From Stenocarpella maydis (taxonomy: Eukaryota > Ascomycota > Sordariomycetes > Diaporthales > Diaporthaceae), in the NCBI GenBank assembly GCA_002270565.1, contig NQMI01000128.1, forward strand, positions 1 to 64,000: a stretch of 64,000 nucleotides of DNA, read 5' to 3'. Both the position numbers and the translations under genes were made by a program. Below are positions 11,419 through 23,700 of this stretch, piece after piece. How positions within the stretch are numbered: position 1 is the first letter of the stretch; each line of letters opens with the position of its first letter. The notes under the pieces were generated by a model. That model searched no databases. It saw nothing but the letters and a program-made list of their open reading frames with translations, and had not been told where the DNA came from.

Positions 11419-11807
11419 GGTACCGCGCTGAGCGTTCCCCAGTCTTTTGGCACTGCTTGCGACGGTATGGCGTTCATCGCTATTGTTATGCGAGCTTTCA
11501 GACTGGATCAGGACACGGCATCCGCTCGTTCCGACGTCACAAGAGCTACGCATCAACGAAAGGCAGCACCATAGGCCTCGTCGGGAGGTTGTTGTACACT
11601 TATGAGGCTCGTCGTGACTAGGAAAGGCGGTGGATGCCGTGAGAGTTCGGCTTCGGCGTAAAAGGACCGCGACTCTTTTTTTATTATCTCGACAGGATCA
11701 ATGATTATACCCTTCGCATCATTATTGCTCCGGCTTTCCACAATGCTTCTCTCCGCGAGAGCCCGTCTCCCCGTCTCATTCCCCAATTTCTCATCGCAAC
11801 GATTGAT

Positions 11808-12729
11808 ATGTTCGCCATCCAAGTCGAGGTCGAAATCACACCCGAAGTGCCCAAAGCCTCTGTTGGGGACTACGGGACCGGGAAAAACACCCTGAGCTAG
11901 GCCAAAAGCTCTTGAGCGTTATTGATGCTGCCATATCCGTGCCGGGGTTCAGTATTTTCCTGGCGCGGGATGTAAGGCGGCGAATACATCCCATCATGGT
12001 GAATGCGCTCGCACCGGCCGGGGAAGAGGTCACTTCGCCTTTGATACCCACGCAGTGGAGAGACGCAATCGGGCGAGGTCTGGTGCGGCCGAGCCATCAC
12101 TCGCAGAACGGCGGCAATGGGCGATGGCTTCTTTCAGCCACATGCTCTCAGGTAGCGGAGCCCACCCTAAGCTTGCGGAAGAGGGGCCTTCGTGACCGCT
12201 GGATGCTGTCCAGATACCTATGGCCCCGCAAGAGGCCTCGAGGACCCAGTTGTTGGCTTCAGAGACCAGCCGTCCGAGCTATGACGACGAGCGAAATGTT
12301 AAGTGGGCTTCCACAAGCCACCGGCTCGTAAAGCACTCCGTTGCGAAACTTCAATCCGGTAAGCAAGGCGAGGGCTAGGTCGGCGTTGCCATCGCCTCTG
12401 TCCGCATCGGGGTGCATGAAATTACGAGCAAACGACAGTCACGATCCGTGATCTGCCTCCAGTCCCCTTTGGACTGAAAAGATAGGAAGCAACATTTGTG
12501 ATTTATCCTGGGCGACCTCTTTGGCCTCTTTCTGCGCCAGACGGCAACGGTGGTGCTCTATTTCCCCATCTCGAAGTTCGACCCGAAGCCCGTTGTTCGT
12601 GCTGATTTGCGAGACGCGGCCAGGAACTCCATTTCAGTCGCGAAGAGACTGAACTGGTGGCGTGACCCCGGCCTCACCATCACTTCTATCATATCCGTTG
12701 ACAGAGCCGCGCAGCATTTCCATGAGTGA
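11808..12729 (+). pseudogene. Possible gene remnant, unrecognised, frames broken
   Basis: Protein-like stretches occur on the plus strand in changing frames. They include MFAIQVEVEITPEVPKASV (from 11808), AAISVPGFSIFLARDVRRR (around 11920-11990), a charged stretch around 12070-12200, and FGLFLRQTATVVLYFPISKF followed by RLNWWRDPGLTITSIISVDR, ending with TGA at 12727-12729. No set of normal introns joins them, and in-frame stops intervene. I do not recognise the family. This is best read as a decayed gene, though a spliced gene cannot be excluded. Confidence is low. Confidence 0.3.
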
Positions 12730-15700
12730 CTATGAAGGGATTTCGACAGCTTCCCAATTTCAAAGGCTCATCTTCAGGCTGATTATTGAGCACAGCAGAT
12801 AGCATCCTCCAGCGCTGTCCACAAAGCCAGCGGATCTGGGAAGTCACATACGAAGATCAAGGGGAAGATGAGTAATGTTCTCATTGATGAGAGCGAACTC
12901 TTGCCTTTCCTATTCTTTACTGTGCCCTCTCCCTTGTTGTCTATATCCTCCTCGCAAGCAAGGTTCCCGTAACAACCAGTCCGCTCAAGAATATGATCAT
13001 CTAACGCACTCTCCACACAAACGCTGATTATCAAGAGACCCCGAGCGTAGAGGGGACAGAAAGCAAGGTCGGCCGCCTACGAGAATATCCTGTCACGGGA
13101 GCGCTCTTCGGCGGCGGCAATGCTGAAGCCAGACGAATAGCCAAGGGCCGCCCCAGATCCCCCAGAGAGGCCGAGGCAAGCGGCACTGCACCCAGTGCCT
13201 CACGTGCCTGCAGGCACTGTGAGTATACCAAGAAGAAATACTCATAAATCCCCTACGAACCGGAGTCTCTGATCTGTTGCGGATGGCGCGGGTTCAGCCT
13301 GTGCAGGCATCACGAGCCTGGACGGCAGTCATCGCACGCGGATGGGGTAGTATCCACAGCTTATTATTGATCCTTACCTCGGGTGAAAGCGAGTCGTTAG
13401 GTTGAAAGCGGACAACGAGCCATACCGCCTGTCACGCCAACCCATGCATGCTACAGCCTACGAGGAAAGTATCTACATTCAGTAAAGACGGGCAAGCAAG
13501 CCGTGGTCAACACACAGGGTCAGGATTGGCGGATGCGGCTGCAGTCAACCATCGAGCTTTCTCCACCTGCCACTGCGGATCTCTAATCTGCCTCGAGCGG
13601 GACAAAAACAGGTCGTAGTGAATGAAACCGAGCCTGCTTTGTGGTGTAAAGGCGTGCTTGTGCTCGCCGTGCAGGCGCTGCCGAACAAAGGTCAGCCGTG
13701 GGATGCGCAGTCGATCTCTATCGTCGCGTTCAACTTCCGAATCCAGGCGAACCGACATCGGAGTCTATTTAGGAAGGTAACCCGGGGAGAGAACATCATC
13801 GTCATCGTCTAGCACGGCCGACCGCTTGGCAGATTGGGAAGGATAGACACGCGAAAGAAAAGGTGCCATCCGCGCTGCAGGATGCGACGGTTGGTCGCAG
13901 ACGAGATGAACGCAGTGGGCTTGATATGCTCGATCCCAATCTCCCCCCGGGAAGGGGGGGGGTCGCCGAATCAGGTGACCGAGCCTTCATGTGGTGCGAA
14001 AGCGACTCGTCACGCAGCAGACTAATAACGTGCATCCTTCATCACACGCATCCCAAAGGTGGAAAAAGGGTGTGTTAGTGTGTGGGCATGGGGTGTGCGA
14101 CATACACACCCCCATCGGCAAGCAAAGTTATTTAACCTAAGCGCTCGGTGTAGATCACGACTTGCATGCAGCCAGCCAGCCCACAGCAGGGGGGTTGTTG
14201 CCGTCTACACTAGCCCGGATACTGTCTTGTCGATGAGTGTTGGTGTGGGCCCCGCGGTGATGCTATTCGCAAAAGGAAGGGTGTTGGTAAGATGGGGAGT
14301 GTGGGCCAGGCCCCAAACGTGCGGAAATGAATGCGGTGCCCACCCACTCACACGCACACTTAAACACTTGCACCCAACTGCATCTCCCACTGCCACAACG
14401 AGGAGAAAACCCCAGAGCAATCCCTGCCGGGGCCAGCGGAGGGCCCGGGACCTATCAATATGCTCAGATGGCGCATCTGAGATCTCATAGGCCACTAGGC
14501 GGCTGCTCCCATTCCTGCGGGTCGCCCCTTTTGGGTCAGCCGCTGTCAGGGTCAAGGTAAGACCCGAATTGTAGGGGATTTTTTTTCCCTCTTCTTTGAC
14601 ATGTGGGGGAGAAGGTGACGAGAACTGATTCCTAATCTTGGCTAGCAAGAGTGGATATGATAGCAGCATATGTAGCATATCTACGCATGAACTACCTCCT
14701 CCAGTCCCCACAAGGTGGTTAGGACCATAATCTCTTGACTACAGGGCGTGCAGGATGAAATGCTGGGGGCTTTGAATCCAGCAGGAACTTGTTTCCCCAC
14801 GTCTAGTATTGCCACGCCTACTAGGCGCGAATGATACTCTCGCCTCACTTTCATCACTATCTCGCCCAGCTTTCAAACCTACCCCGCGGACCCAGCTTTG
14901 GGGAAGGGACCTCGGGAAACACATAATGAAGCCAGACAGCCAACCAGCCAGTGCCGCGGGTCGCCATCGAGGCGGGCAGGATGAGACACTCGGCACGACT
15001 TCGGACGAGCCCGATCGAGGTCACGTTCCCAATCCCTCATAGGCGCCTGGATGGTCCGTTGTCCGTAGGCAGGGGCGCCCGCGAGCGGTTTGTCGTGACA
15101 ACTCGGCTGCCGTGGAACACATGACCTCGCAGATGGGCATCTCGAACTCACCGCTCGAGACCGCTCCCACCCACGGCTCAGCCTAGGGACCAGCCGAGCC
15201 GAGGTGAGGACGGACTCACCTGCGAACGTGTCTCAGAGGGAAAAGCTCGGGGTGCGTCGATTGGGGGAAATGACGCATGGGCTTGACCCTGCTTACCGAG
15301 ATCATCCTCGTGACACCGGGTTGTGAAGGAACGGTGGCAGCAGGGAGAGTTGTAATACTGCTGTGCTGCTGCTGCTGCTACTGCTGGGCCTTGGCTCGTC
15401 TAATCCTTGGGTCTTGCTGCGGCGGTACATGATTGTTTTGCGATACACCAGAGATCATGACAGCGGCGTTGTATTCAACGTGGTACAGGTTTTTATGGTA
15501 ATAAAGAGGTTGATTGTAGCCGGTGGCGGTGGTCATCACCGTGCACGCACGCCATGGTCCATGCCTGGCCAGTTCCGAGTCCGTTCACCTCTGCTCGGGA
15601 GGGCTCCAACAAACGGTGGCACCCATGCCCGGGCGCTTAAGCTCGGCTATCCAATGGATTGGGCCTCACAACCCCTGCTGGCGGGAAAGCTTATGAGTGG

Positions 15701-16459
15701 GGACAGACCCTCAGCTCTCCAGAGACCAGGATCCCCAGTTAAAGATCTTGTTCGCAGTTTTTCGAGGGGTCCCTGGGCCTGACAACGGGCCGTTGACACG
15801 AGGAGCTGCCTCGAGAGGATCAGGAGACAAGAGCGAGAGAGTGCGTATGCATGAGCGATGGCAAAAGACGTGTCATCACCTCAGGAACAAGTTGGAACCT
15901 TGATCTCCCTGGGCTTGCCTTACACTATCTCTGGATTCCCCTGTGCCACGTCACCAGCCTCACCTTGCCGAGTGTGGCCAAGTTCTGGCTGTCAACTGTG
16001 GCGGAGCAGAGAGATCGCAACCCGGTAGTTGTCAAACTTTGGTTACCACCACCCATTGCACTCGCCACAAATCCTCAGACCCACTTTGCCCGTCGGAGCC
16101 GGCGAGCCCAGGTCTCATTCGGGAGTGCCATGCAGGAGTGAAGTCGTAACAGAACCGCAAAGCCTCTGATTTGCCTTAATTGCTGCAATAAGGGTCCCGT
16201 TTTGCAACCCAGACCGCAGAGATTTCTTTGGTTCTTTTTGCCTGTCAGACCTGGCTGCCTATCTGCCTAGGCATGAGCGGTGCGCTGCCAACGCACAACA
16301 ATTGCCACGGGCTACAGAGTAATTTCAGCTTTTTCAGCTTGCCTTGCTCGCTTGGCCTGTGGGGCGTGGCATCCTGTGAACCAGGAGAAACGGTACCTGC
16401 AGATCATGAGGCGGCGTCGAGACCCATTCAACATGGGGTAGACAGCCGCGACCGTGTTA

Positions 16460-16490
16460 GACAACTGTCAACTGTCAACTGTCAACTGGC
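16460..16490. repeat. Short 7 bp tandem repeat
   Basis: Consecutive copies of ACTGTCA, ending with ACTGGCGA. No associated gene. Confidence 0.8.
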
Positions 16491-18018
16491 GACTGACGAC
16501 ACAAATAGACCTCGATAGGTTTTTGCGCGCTTGACTGCACTGCCCAGATCAGGTTTCCAAGGCCGGCAGGCGATCGATGCATCTATTCTATTCTTGTCGG
16601 CTGTTGCAGGTCGATGCATCGTCCCCTATGACAGGTCAGATGTGGGCTAAGAAGATCAAGGCTAGTCGCGATCCGCGGGGTTGAGTGGCTCGAACCGGCT
16701 GACAGTCCTTGGACATGATCAGTGACATGGTAGCACGGGCTTTCGGCAGCGTCCCAGGGAGCACACCCGGGTGGGCGGACGCCTGTCGCGTACAATGTTC
16801 CTCGACGCCAATATCACGCCGAATACTGGCCCGACCTGCGCGGAACGGCTGCCGTTCCCACATGGCTTCTGCAAGCGCGAGAGAAAAGGGTCTGTCCACA
16901 CCCTCTTCGAGACCCGGGAGAGTGCTTCTAAGCCGGCCCGCATCCGCGGTGGCTCGATGGTGAGGGCGAGAAGCGATCCCCGGGCCCCATTCACGTTTGA
17001 TCAAGGTGGGCAAAGTTTTCAGGCGCCCGCCCGTGCAACAGATCTATCTCTTCGGGAGCAAGAGAGGGGAGCCTCATCGGGAGACGGTCAGGGACAGGAG
17101 CTTGTGGTAAATGGCCCGATTTGGAATAAATCAGGGGTGGCAGGGCCCCTAAAACCTGTGATTGGAAGTTTAATATCTCTGGCGAGCCAACCAGAGCGCG
17201 CGCGTGGGTGTGTTAATCCGAGCTTGGCTTCCTCCAAATCCACGGCAGCGTCTGGCTCCTCCTCCGGAATGACGGATTGGTTGGAATAAGGGGGAGCCTA
17301 GCCTGAGGGGAACAGTTCCGGTCTCAAGGAAGCGGGTTCGGGTGAGTCGTGTACATATGTACCGATCAGGGGCTGGCTGCTGGACAGACGAGTCATCCGC
17401 GTGTCGAGACAGATGCAGCGTCCGCGATGGCATCGGCCGGGAGGAGACGAGCGCTCGATGCACTCGCGTCAGGACCCGTGCGGCACTCCATGTGCGTGGT
17501 GCCGTATACCGTATAATGGGGCGTGCCGCGGAAAGCGCCAGAAAGCCGGGTGCGATCGCATCCCCTGAGAGGGCTGGACAGCTGCTGGGCAACAGACGCC
17601 AATAGGGCCGGCCATGTGGTGGTCTTCTGTTGCAATCCCAGGCGCTCACACTTGAGTGGTGAGCGAGGTGTGGACTACCCTGAAGTGAGAAGGCGAAGGC
17701 GAAGACGAAGACGGTAACGGCTCCCGTCTCTGGGCCGCGCTGACCACCCACCAGGCATTCGTGGACCGCGGACCTTGTCCTGGTCCACGGTAGGGTGCGA
17801 GCACGTTTGTAGTGGACTGCATGTGCCTGTTGTGACCGGTATTGTGTACATGCAGTACTGTCTGTTGGTGATGGAATTAATTGGCAGCTGAAAGAAGAAA
17901 AAAAGAAGCCCGGGGTTCCATTCTGTCTTAGACTCTCCCAAGGAGCCGGGACGGATGGGAATGGGAATGGCCCAGCCACGAGGCTACCTGCAGGAGCCCA
18001 GCTCAGGGGGTCTATTCC

Positions 18019-18102
18019 ACTGACTGACTGACTGACTGAATCACTGACTGAATCACTGACTGACTCACTGTCTTGTCTGTTTGTCTGTTTGGCTGTCTGT
18101 CG
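18019..18102. repeat. CTGA / TGTC-type microsatellite
   Basis: Interrupted runs of CTGA (18019-18070) pass into TGTCTGTT-like repeats to about 18102. On the other strand the repeats create long Ser/Val-rich pseudo-frames, which I did not call as genes. Confidence 0.85.
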
Positions 18103-20797
18103 GAACCGTCTGCCAGGCTGCCAGGCAGGAAGGAAGGCTCGCATGCAACGCATACTATGTACATAGTACACGACGACGACACGGGGGCTGGAAGGCGCAG
18201 TGAGCTAGCCACCTAGGTACCGAGCATCATCCTAGCATCAGTCAGCCATCGATCATCAGTGTCTCTTCCCGTGGGCGGACTAGCCTGTTAGCCTACCCGT
18301 TGCGAGACCAACTGCAAGAGTCAGAACACGACAGGCCCCGGCGCTTGTGGGTGGCCGTTGACTGGCGCGAGAACACACCCAGCCCGAGCCAGCGATTCCC
18401 CTGCGACGGTGCCCAAGGATCGCCGTCAAGGGTGAGGGGGGAACTGGCCGATCGGCGAGCACAGAGTGAGACATTGTCTAAGACATGCATGCAGATACAT
18501 CGAACTTTTTGCTGACCTAGGCCGTTGCTGGCGGGTGTGCCTGTCTGTGTGTGCGCACGGTTTTTTCTTCTCTTTTCTTTCCTGTCCACGGCTGTTCCCT
18601 TGGTGTGTGAAGTAGATACCTACTTTGGTATAATATACACAGTAGCATCACATGTTGCTGACCTAATGGGCAGTTCAGCCACACTAACTGCCTCGCTTGC
18701 TTCTTTGCTTGCGGTCAACCGCCGGTATCCGTGCGACTGCCCCTCACTGTTCGCCTCTTCCCCCCGGCTCTCAGCAACCCCCGGCCTCGTCTCTTCTTGT
18801 CTTGTTTCGTTTTGGTAGCAATCCCCTCTTTTGACCGACCACTGCCTCTCATCACACCTCGCTCCGCCTTCGCCCAATGCCACAGAGCAGGCAAGCAGAC
18901 GAGCAGAGTGCTCCATGACGATCGGCGCCACTCATCCAGGCACAACGAGGTCACGCGCCTCACCAGCGACCTCCGCCTTGTCATGGGTAGGCCCGGGGCC
19001 AGGACTGAGGACAGCTCGTCCAAGACTGATTTGCCTGCATCATGGGGTCTCTGGACAAGGTCCGACATAACCCAACCCACGAGACGGTCGTCTGGTCCGG
19101 CGCCCGCCATCGTCTGAGGCGGGGCCCATCCTCGCCCAACGGTATCATCCATCTGCCTCGGTGCTCCCATAGGGCCTCGCCTTATGCACAGTCCAGGGCC
19201 ACTCCAGGGTCCCTCTTTTTACGCGCATGGCGCAGCGTCTGCTTTCTGCAGCAACCAGGGCCCGCCCTTTCAATTAGGTCAAGGTCAAGGATAGGCACGA
19301 TGCGACGCTGCTCATTCTCGACCGTCGCCTATTACCGCCCAAACAACAGCTTGTCCTTGGCCCCGGTCCCACAACCCATCTGTCTGGCCTGTCCCAGCTG
19401 TTCTTCTCATTTGTGGCCATCGGGTCCACGCCACGGACAGCCCTTCAGAAAGAGGAAGAGGAAGGCAAAGAATACTAGTGTACTAGTGTGTCTAAATGGC
19501 TCAACCAGCACGCAAAATGTACACATATCCGTACGTGACGCTCGCGCACGCACATGCATTACACAGACGTAGTAATGCACATCGCACAGGGCAGTGTGCG
19601 GTACCATGGGGAGGCCTACACCGTGTCTCGGTTGACCTCACCGTCCGACGCGTCCCGTGAGGCTGCCGGGTGGGGTTCTACGACAGCAACTCGACCTGCA
19701 GGTCCCGAGGCTCCCTCTCGGATCTTCACTCAGAGCCTGCGCCTGACCCCCACTGCATGTCACGTAGCAAAGTCTCTGCCCAACCGAGCCCACCGCGCAG
19801 GCCAGATAGGTATACTACATACCCCATCTCCCTGGTTACTTCGTATGGGTAAGGTTTTGGCACCGCACAGCAGCCAACCAGCCCTTCGACGCCACAGCGA
19901 ATGGTCAAAGATAGCATACGGACTGCGGGACAGGGCAGGGGGCTGTAAGCATCTTCGCCTGCGGCTGCTGGGGAGTCATTTGGTCTTGCGTTGCCCGTCA
20001 ACAAGAAGAATCATCCTGGGCCGCTTCCCCAGCTCTGGCGACCCCTGCATCCCGGTGCCGGTCATTATCACACATCGCTCTCGTTATTATCAAGGTCCTG
20101 CGGGGCACTCAGTCATCCCTCCGTCTGCACCAGGACATGATGGTCGGCTGTGCTAAATACCTCGTCTCCTCGACTCCAACAATTTTTTTTTAAACGCCCG
20201 TCTGGACTTCTCCATCACAAAAGGTGCCACTACCCACCCCGTCACCCTTAGCGAGCTCACACGCCTGTTGCTAGGGGCATCCTTGTTTTGCTCACCACCC
20301 TTCCAGCTCCCTCCACCAGGCCATCGGATGTTACCCCATCGCACCATCTCGACATCTTTTTGACATTTTACCCTTTCCCCTTCGGTCGTGCGCGTTTTTG
20401 ACTTCACTACTCTTTATTAATCCTGTGTGCCACTGCGTTGGGACATCCAACGCCCTCTCCTACTCTTTTCGGCTTTCAAGGTGCTCCACTTAGACGCACA
20501 TGTCTGGCACATAACACGCACGCCTCGCATATGTTTTGGGCATTTCGTGGACAAGACTCGCCACCTCTAGACTGCACTCCTCTGCCCCAGGACTCTCACA
20601 CAAACACGGTGAGTGAGCCCCCCCCCCGCAGCGCGTCAGCTTCCAATCTCGTCTTGTACAACCCAGATCCTTCCTCCCCGACTTGGGGGCCAGTACCAAG
20701 TGCTGATTATCGCTGCGGCATGCTTTAAAACAGATGAAGGTTGGACCCCACGGGAAGACATAATGTGTGATTAAGTGCAACAGCACGTTGATCTGAA

Positions 20798-23700
20798 ATG
20801 GAATCCTCGAGGTTGAGGATGACGGGCCACGGGACCACAGGCACAGCAGCACAACCCAGGCGTGTAGGCGCCAACATGAATACGCCCTTGAGTGACTTCA
20901 CACCTTCCCTCAGCCGAAGGGCTCGCAAGGCCGCGGAGAATGCTGCATCAGCCCCCTCTGATGCCCCATCCCGGAACGCAACCAAGATACCCCAGACTTC
21001 CACCCTGAGGACGTCTACTCAGACACATACACCGAAACCAGGCATTAGCTCACACGGGGCTTTTTGGGTCTCAAACTCCAGCAATGGCTCCGAAGATGCC
21101 CTTTCAAGCGTTGCCAGCTCCTCTGTGCCCTCGAGCCGATCTCAGGAAGCGTCAAAACAGCCAAGGAATGTGCTCCGGAGAAAGCACCCCCGAGTGACCC
21201 CGGAGCCGCCCAACATGCCTTACCACTCTCACAACAGCTCCATGCGGACCGACTCATCATCTTCGGTACCTCGGTCAAATGTCTCGTTGGATATACCACA
21301 GGGCGCAAATCTGGACCGCAGGTTCACCCCAAGTCCAGCAGGCCTTCAAGCCCCCCAGAGACCGGAGCCCCCGGCGATAGACCCGCAGCCTGCCACAGTC
21401 TACCCTGAGCTTGACCGTTACCGAGACTATGAGCCTCAAGAGTCCTACAGGAACTACTATGCGGAAGTGCCGTACCCGATATCGACTGATTTACCACCGC
21501 CGACGCCACTATTCTCAAGTACGAGCAGCCAACACAGCACCTTCAGTGGTAGCCCCTCCACCAGGTTCTCCGAATCGCCGGGAGGCGGCCCGTACAGCCG
21601 AGACACGACCCCGACCTCTATGTTATCTCAATCTCCCGGTCTCGTTGCGCCCATGCGGCTCACTGCCTCAAGGTCCAAGCAGAGCAGCCCCGCGGATACC
21701 CGGCCACCCGTGACCCGCAGGAGGGCTGTTAGCGCCTCAAAAGAGGTCCGAGACGACAGCACGGATCCGGACGGGCTCTCGATGGTTAGGGAGTCAGTGA
21801 ACTCGTCATCGTCGGCCTCTACAGTACGAGATGTCACCCTCAGGGATCAGAGACAAAAGAAGATTCTTGCGTACCGTGCCCCCAGTCCGCCGCCACGAGT
21901 ATCCTCTGAGAAATTCAACAAGACCCGTGACCCGGAAGCCGCGCCCACCAGGAGGACACATGAGCCAAGCAAGTCTGTTCCAATCATCTCACCCACAGGC
22001 AGACTCACAAACAACTCTCGTCAGACGGGCGAAGTGTCTGGCGCACCGACTCCTCGACCGACGCCACCCATGAGACCCAGCAGGGAAGGAACCCCGGACC
22101 TACATTCTCAAGTAGGGCTGCCGTTGCCCATTGTCCAGAGTAACCTGTCTTCGACTCAACTATCGGAGAGGAGGCGAAGCAGTCTAAACCCCTCTAACAA
22201 CAACGCTACTTCCTCTCGCTCCAATACGCCGGCGCAAAGCGATAAACAACAGCAGCAACAACAACAACAACAGGTAACCGCTCCCAGAGTTGGTAGAGAA
22301 GCGACTCCGGCCCCTCAAGGTGTTGGATCGGGGCCAGTCTCTCAGACAGCCAAGCCAGACCCTCGCAAGGCCCCCAGAACCCCGAGCCCGAGTGTCTCTT
22401 CAGCGTTCAAGTCCCGTTTCCCTCTGTTTAGCCGTAAGAACAGGTCGATTTCAGAAGCGTCCCCGAGCAATGTGACCGAGAAAAAAGATAGGCCTCCCCG
22501 AAAAGGCCCCGCCGCAGGAACCGGCCACGAAGGATACGGGCGGCTCGGCCACGTTCGGCGACGAAGCGGAAGCATGACTAATAACCCTCGTGCCATCCCT
22601 GGGACCATGTCTTCACAGGAGAGCCTGGCGAGCAGCCAGGCCGTAGACCCTTTCCTGGCCGAGCGCATGAGTCCTGTCGTGATAGCCGGCGGCGAGATCA
22701 TCGAGAACCGTAATGTCAGCTTCGATGCCAGCCGGACGGGAAGTGAGCAGAACCTGGCCATGCCCCGGCCCAGCATTGGTTCAAGGAACAACTCTGGGTT
22801 GTCTCTATCGTCTCAGGAAGACCGCAATACTCTTTGGCCCTCGGCGATGCCCTATATACCCGCACCAGGGTCCTCCGTGGGACTCCGGCAACCTTCCGAC
22901 AGCAGCGACTCGGAGGGTCTCAATATGAAGCCGACTCTGGCACTCCGCCGTTCGATTCAGAGACTTCAAAACGCGGATCAAGGGACCATGCGTCTTCCTC
23001 AGCCCATCGTTATACGCTCCGGGGTGACAACCCCAGCCATGAACAGCCACGACACCTCCATCTTATCGGATGATTCGTTCTGCGAGCCACGAAGAATGCA
23101 GGGATCAGCCAAGATTGATGCCGCGCACCCGCCGCCGAAGAAGTTGATGAAGAAGCCGAAGTCACCCCGGAAATGGAACTTGTTCGGACGCTCGACGACC
23201 CAGCCGGCCAGCAAGGCCAAGGAATCAGAGAGACCCAAGCCTGTTGCAGCCTCGGCAACCGGACCAAAGAAGCCTGTGGCTTTCTACACGATGATGGATG
23301 CTTCGGAACAGGAGGTCTTACCAGACGTCAAACAGGTGCTCCGTGAAGCCCAGGCCCCAACGGCGCCCTTACCAGCCCCGCAAGCTTCAACTCAACAGCG
23401 ACCTCAGGCCCCACGAGCCCAGGCCTCTGCTGATAGGGAAAAGACGCCCCAGGCCAAGCCCATCAGAGCGCCGCAAGGCCCGAAGAGCAACCCGCCTGTG
23501 GCTCCGAAGGTCGAACCAAGAAGGCCCCTGGCACAGCCCGCACGGACAACACCAGCGCCAATAGCAGCTGCACCGACAACTAGGCCTCCAACCACTCGCT
23601 CGAACCGGCTGCCGCAGGTTGGCCGGATCCCGAAGGTCGCTAGTACACGCTCCGAGCAAAACAAGTCTTTCTCGCGACCATTCAACCGCAACAGCATGCA

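Larger units (their letters stand above)
12730..20797. other. Long stretch without a recognised gene (about 8 kb)
   Basis: No frame here encodes a recognisable protein. A 64-codon frame at 13618-13812 ends in RKVTRGENIIVIV and could be another small gene remnant. The rest consists of GC-moderate DNA with microsatellites and CT-rich stretches. The last ~650 bp (20150-20797) look like the pyrimidine-rich promoter and leader of the next gene. A good donor at 20609 (GTGAGTG) and an AG at 20782-20783 suggest a 5' UTR intron. Uncoded transcripts cannot be excluded. Confidence 0.5.

Noticed and set aside
15363..15782. Leu-rich N-terminus resembling a signal peptide (plus strand)
   Set aside because: The leucines come from a CTG triplet run and the rest of the frame has no protein-like content.
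17170..18171. 333-codon minus-strand open frame
   Set aside because: Its sequence is Ser/Arg/Pro-rich, partly created by the CTGA microsatellite, without domains or coding-like structure; most likely chance in GC-rich DNA.
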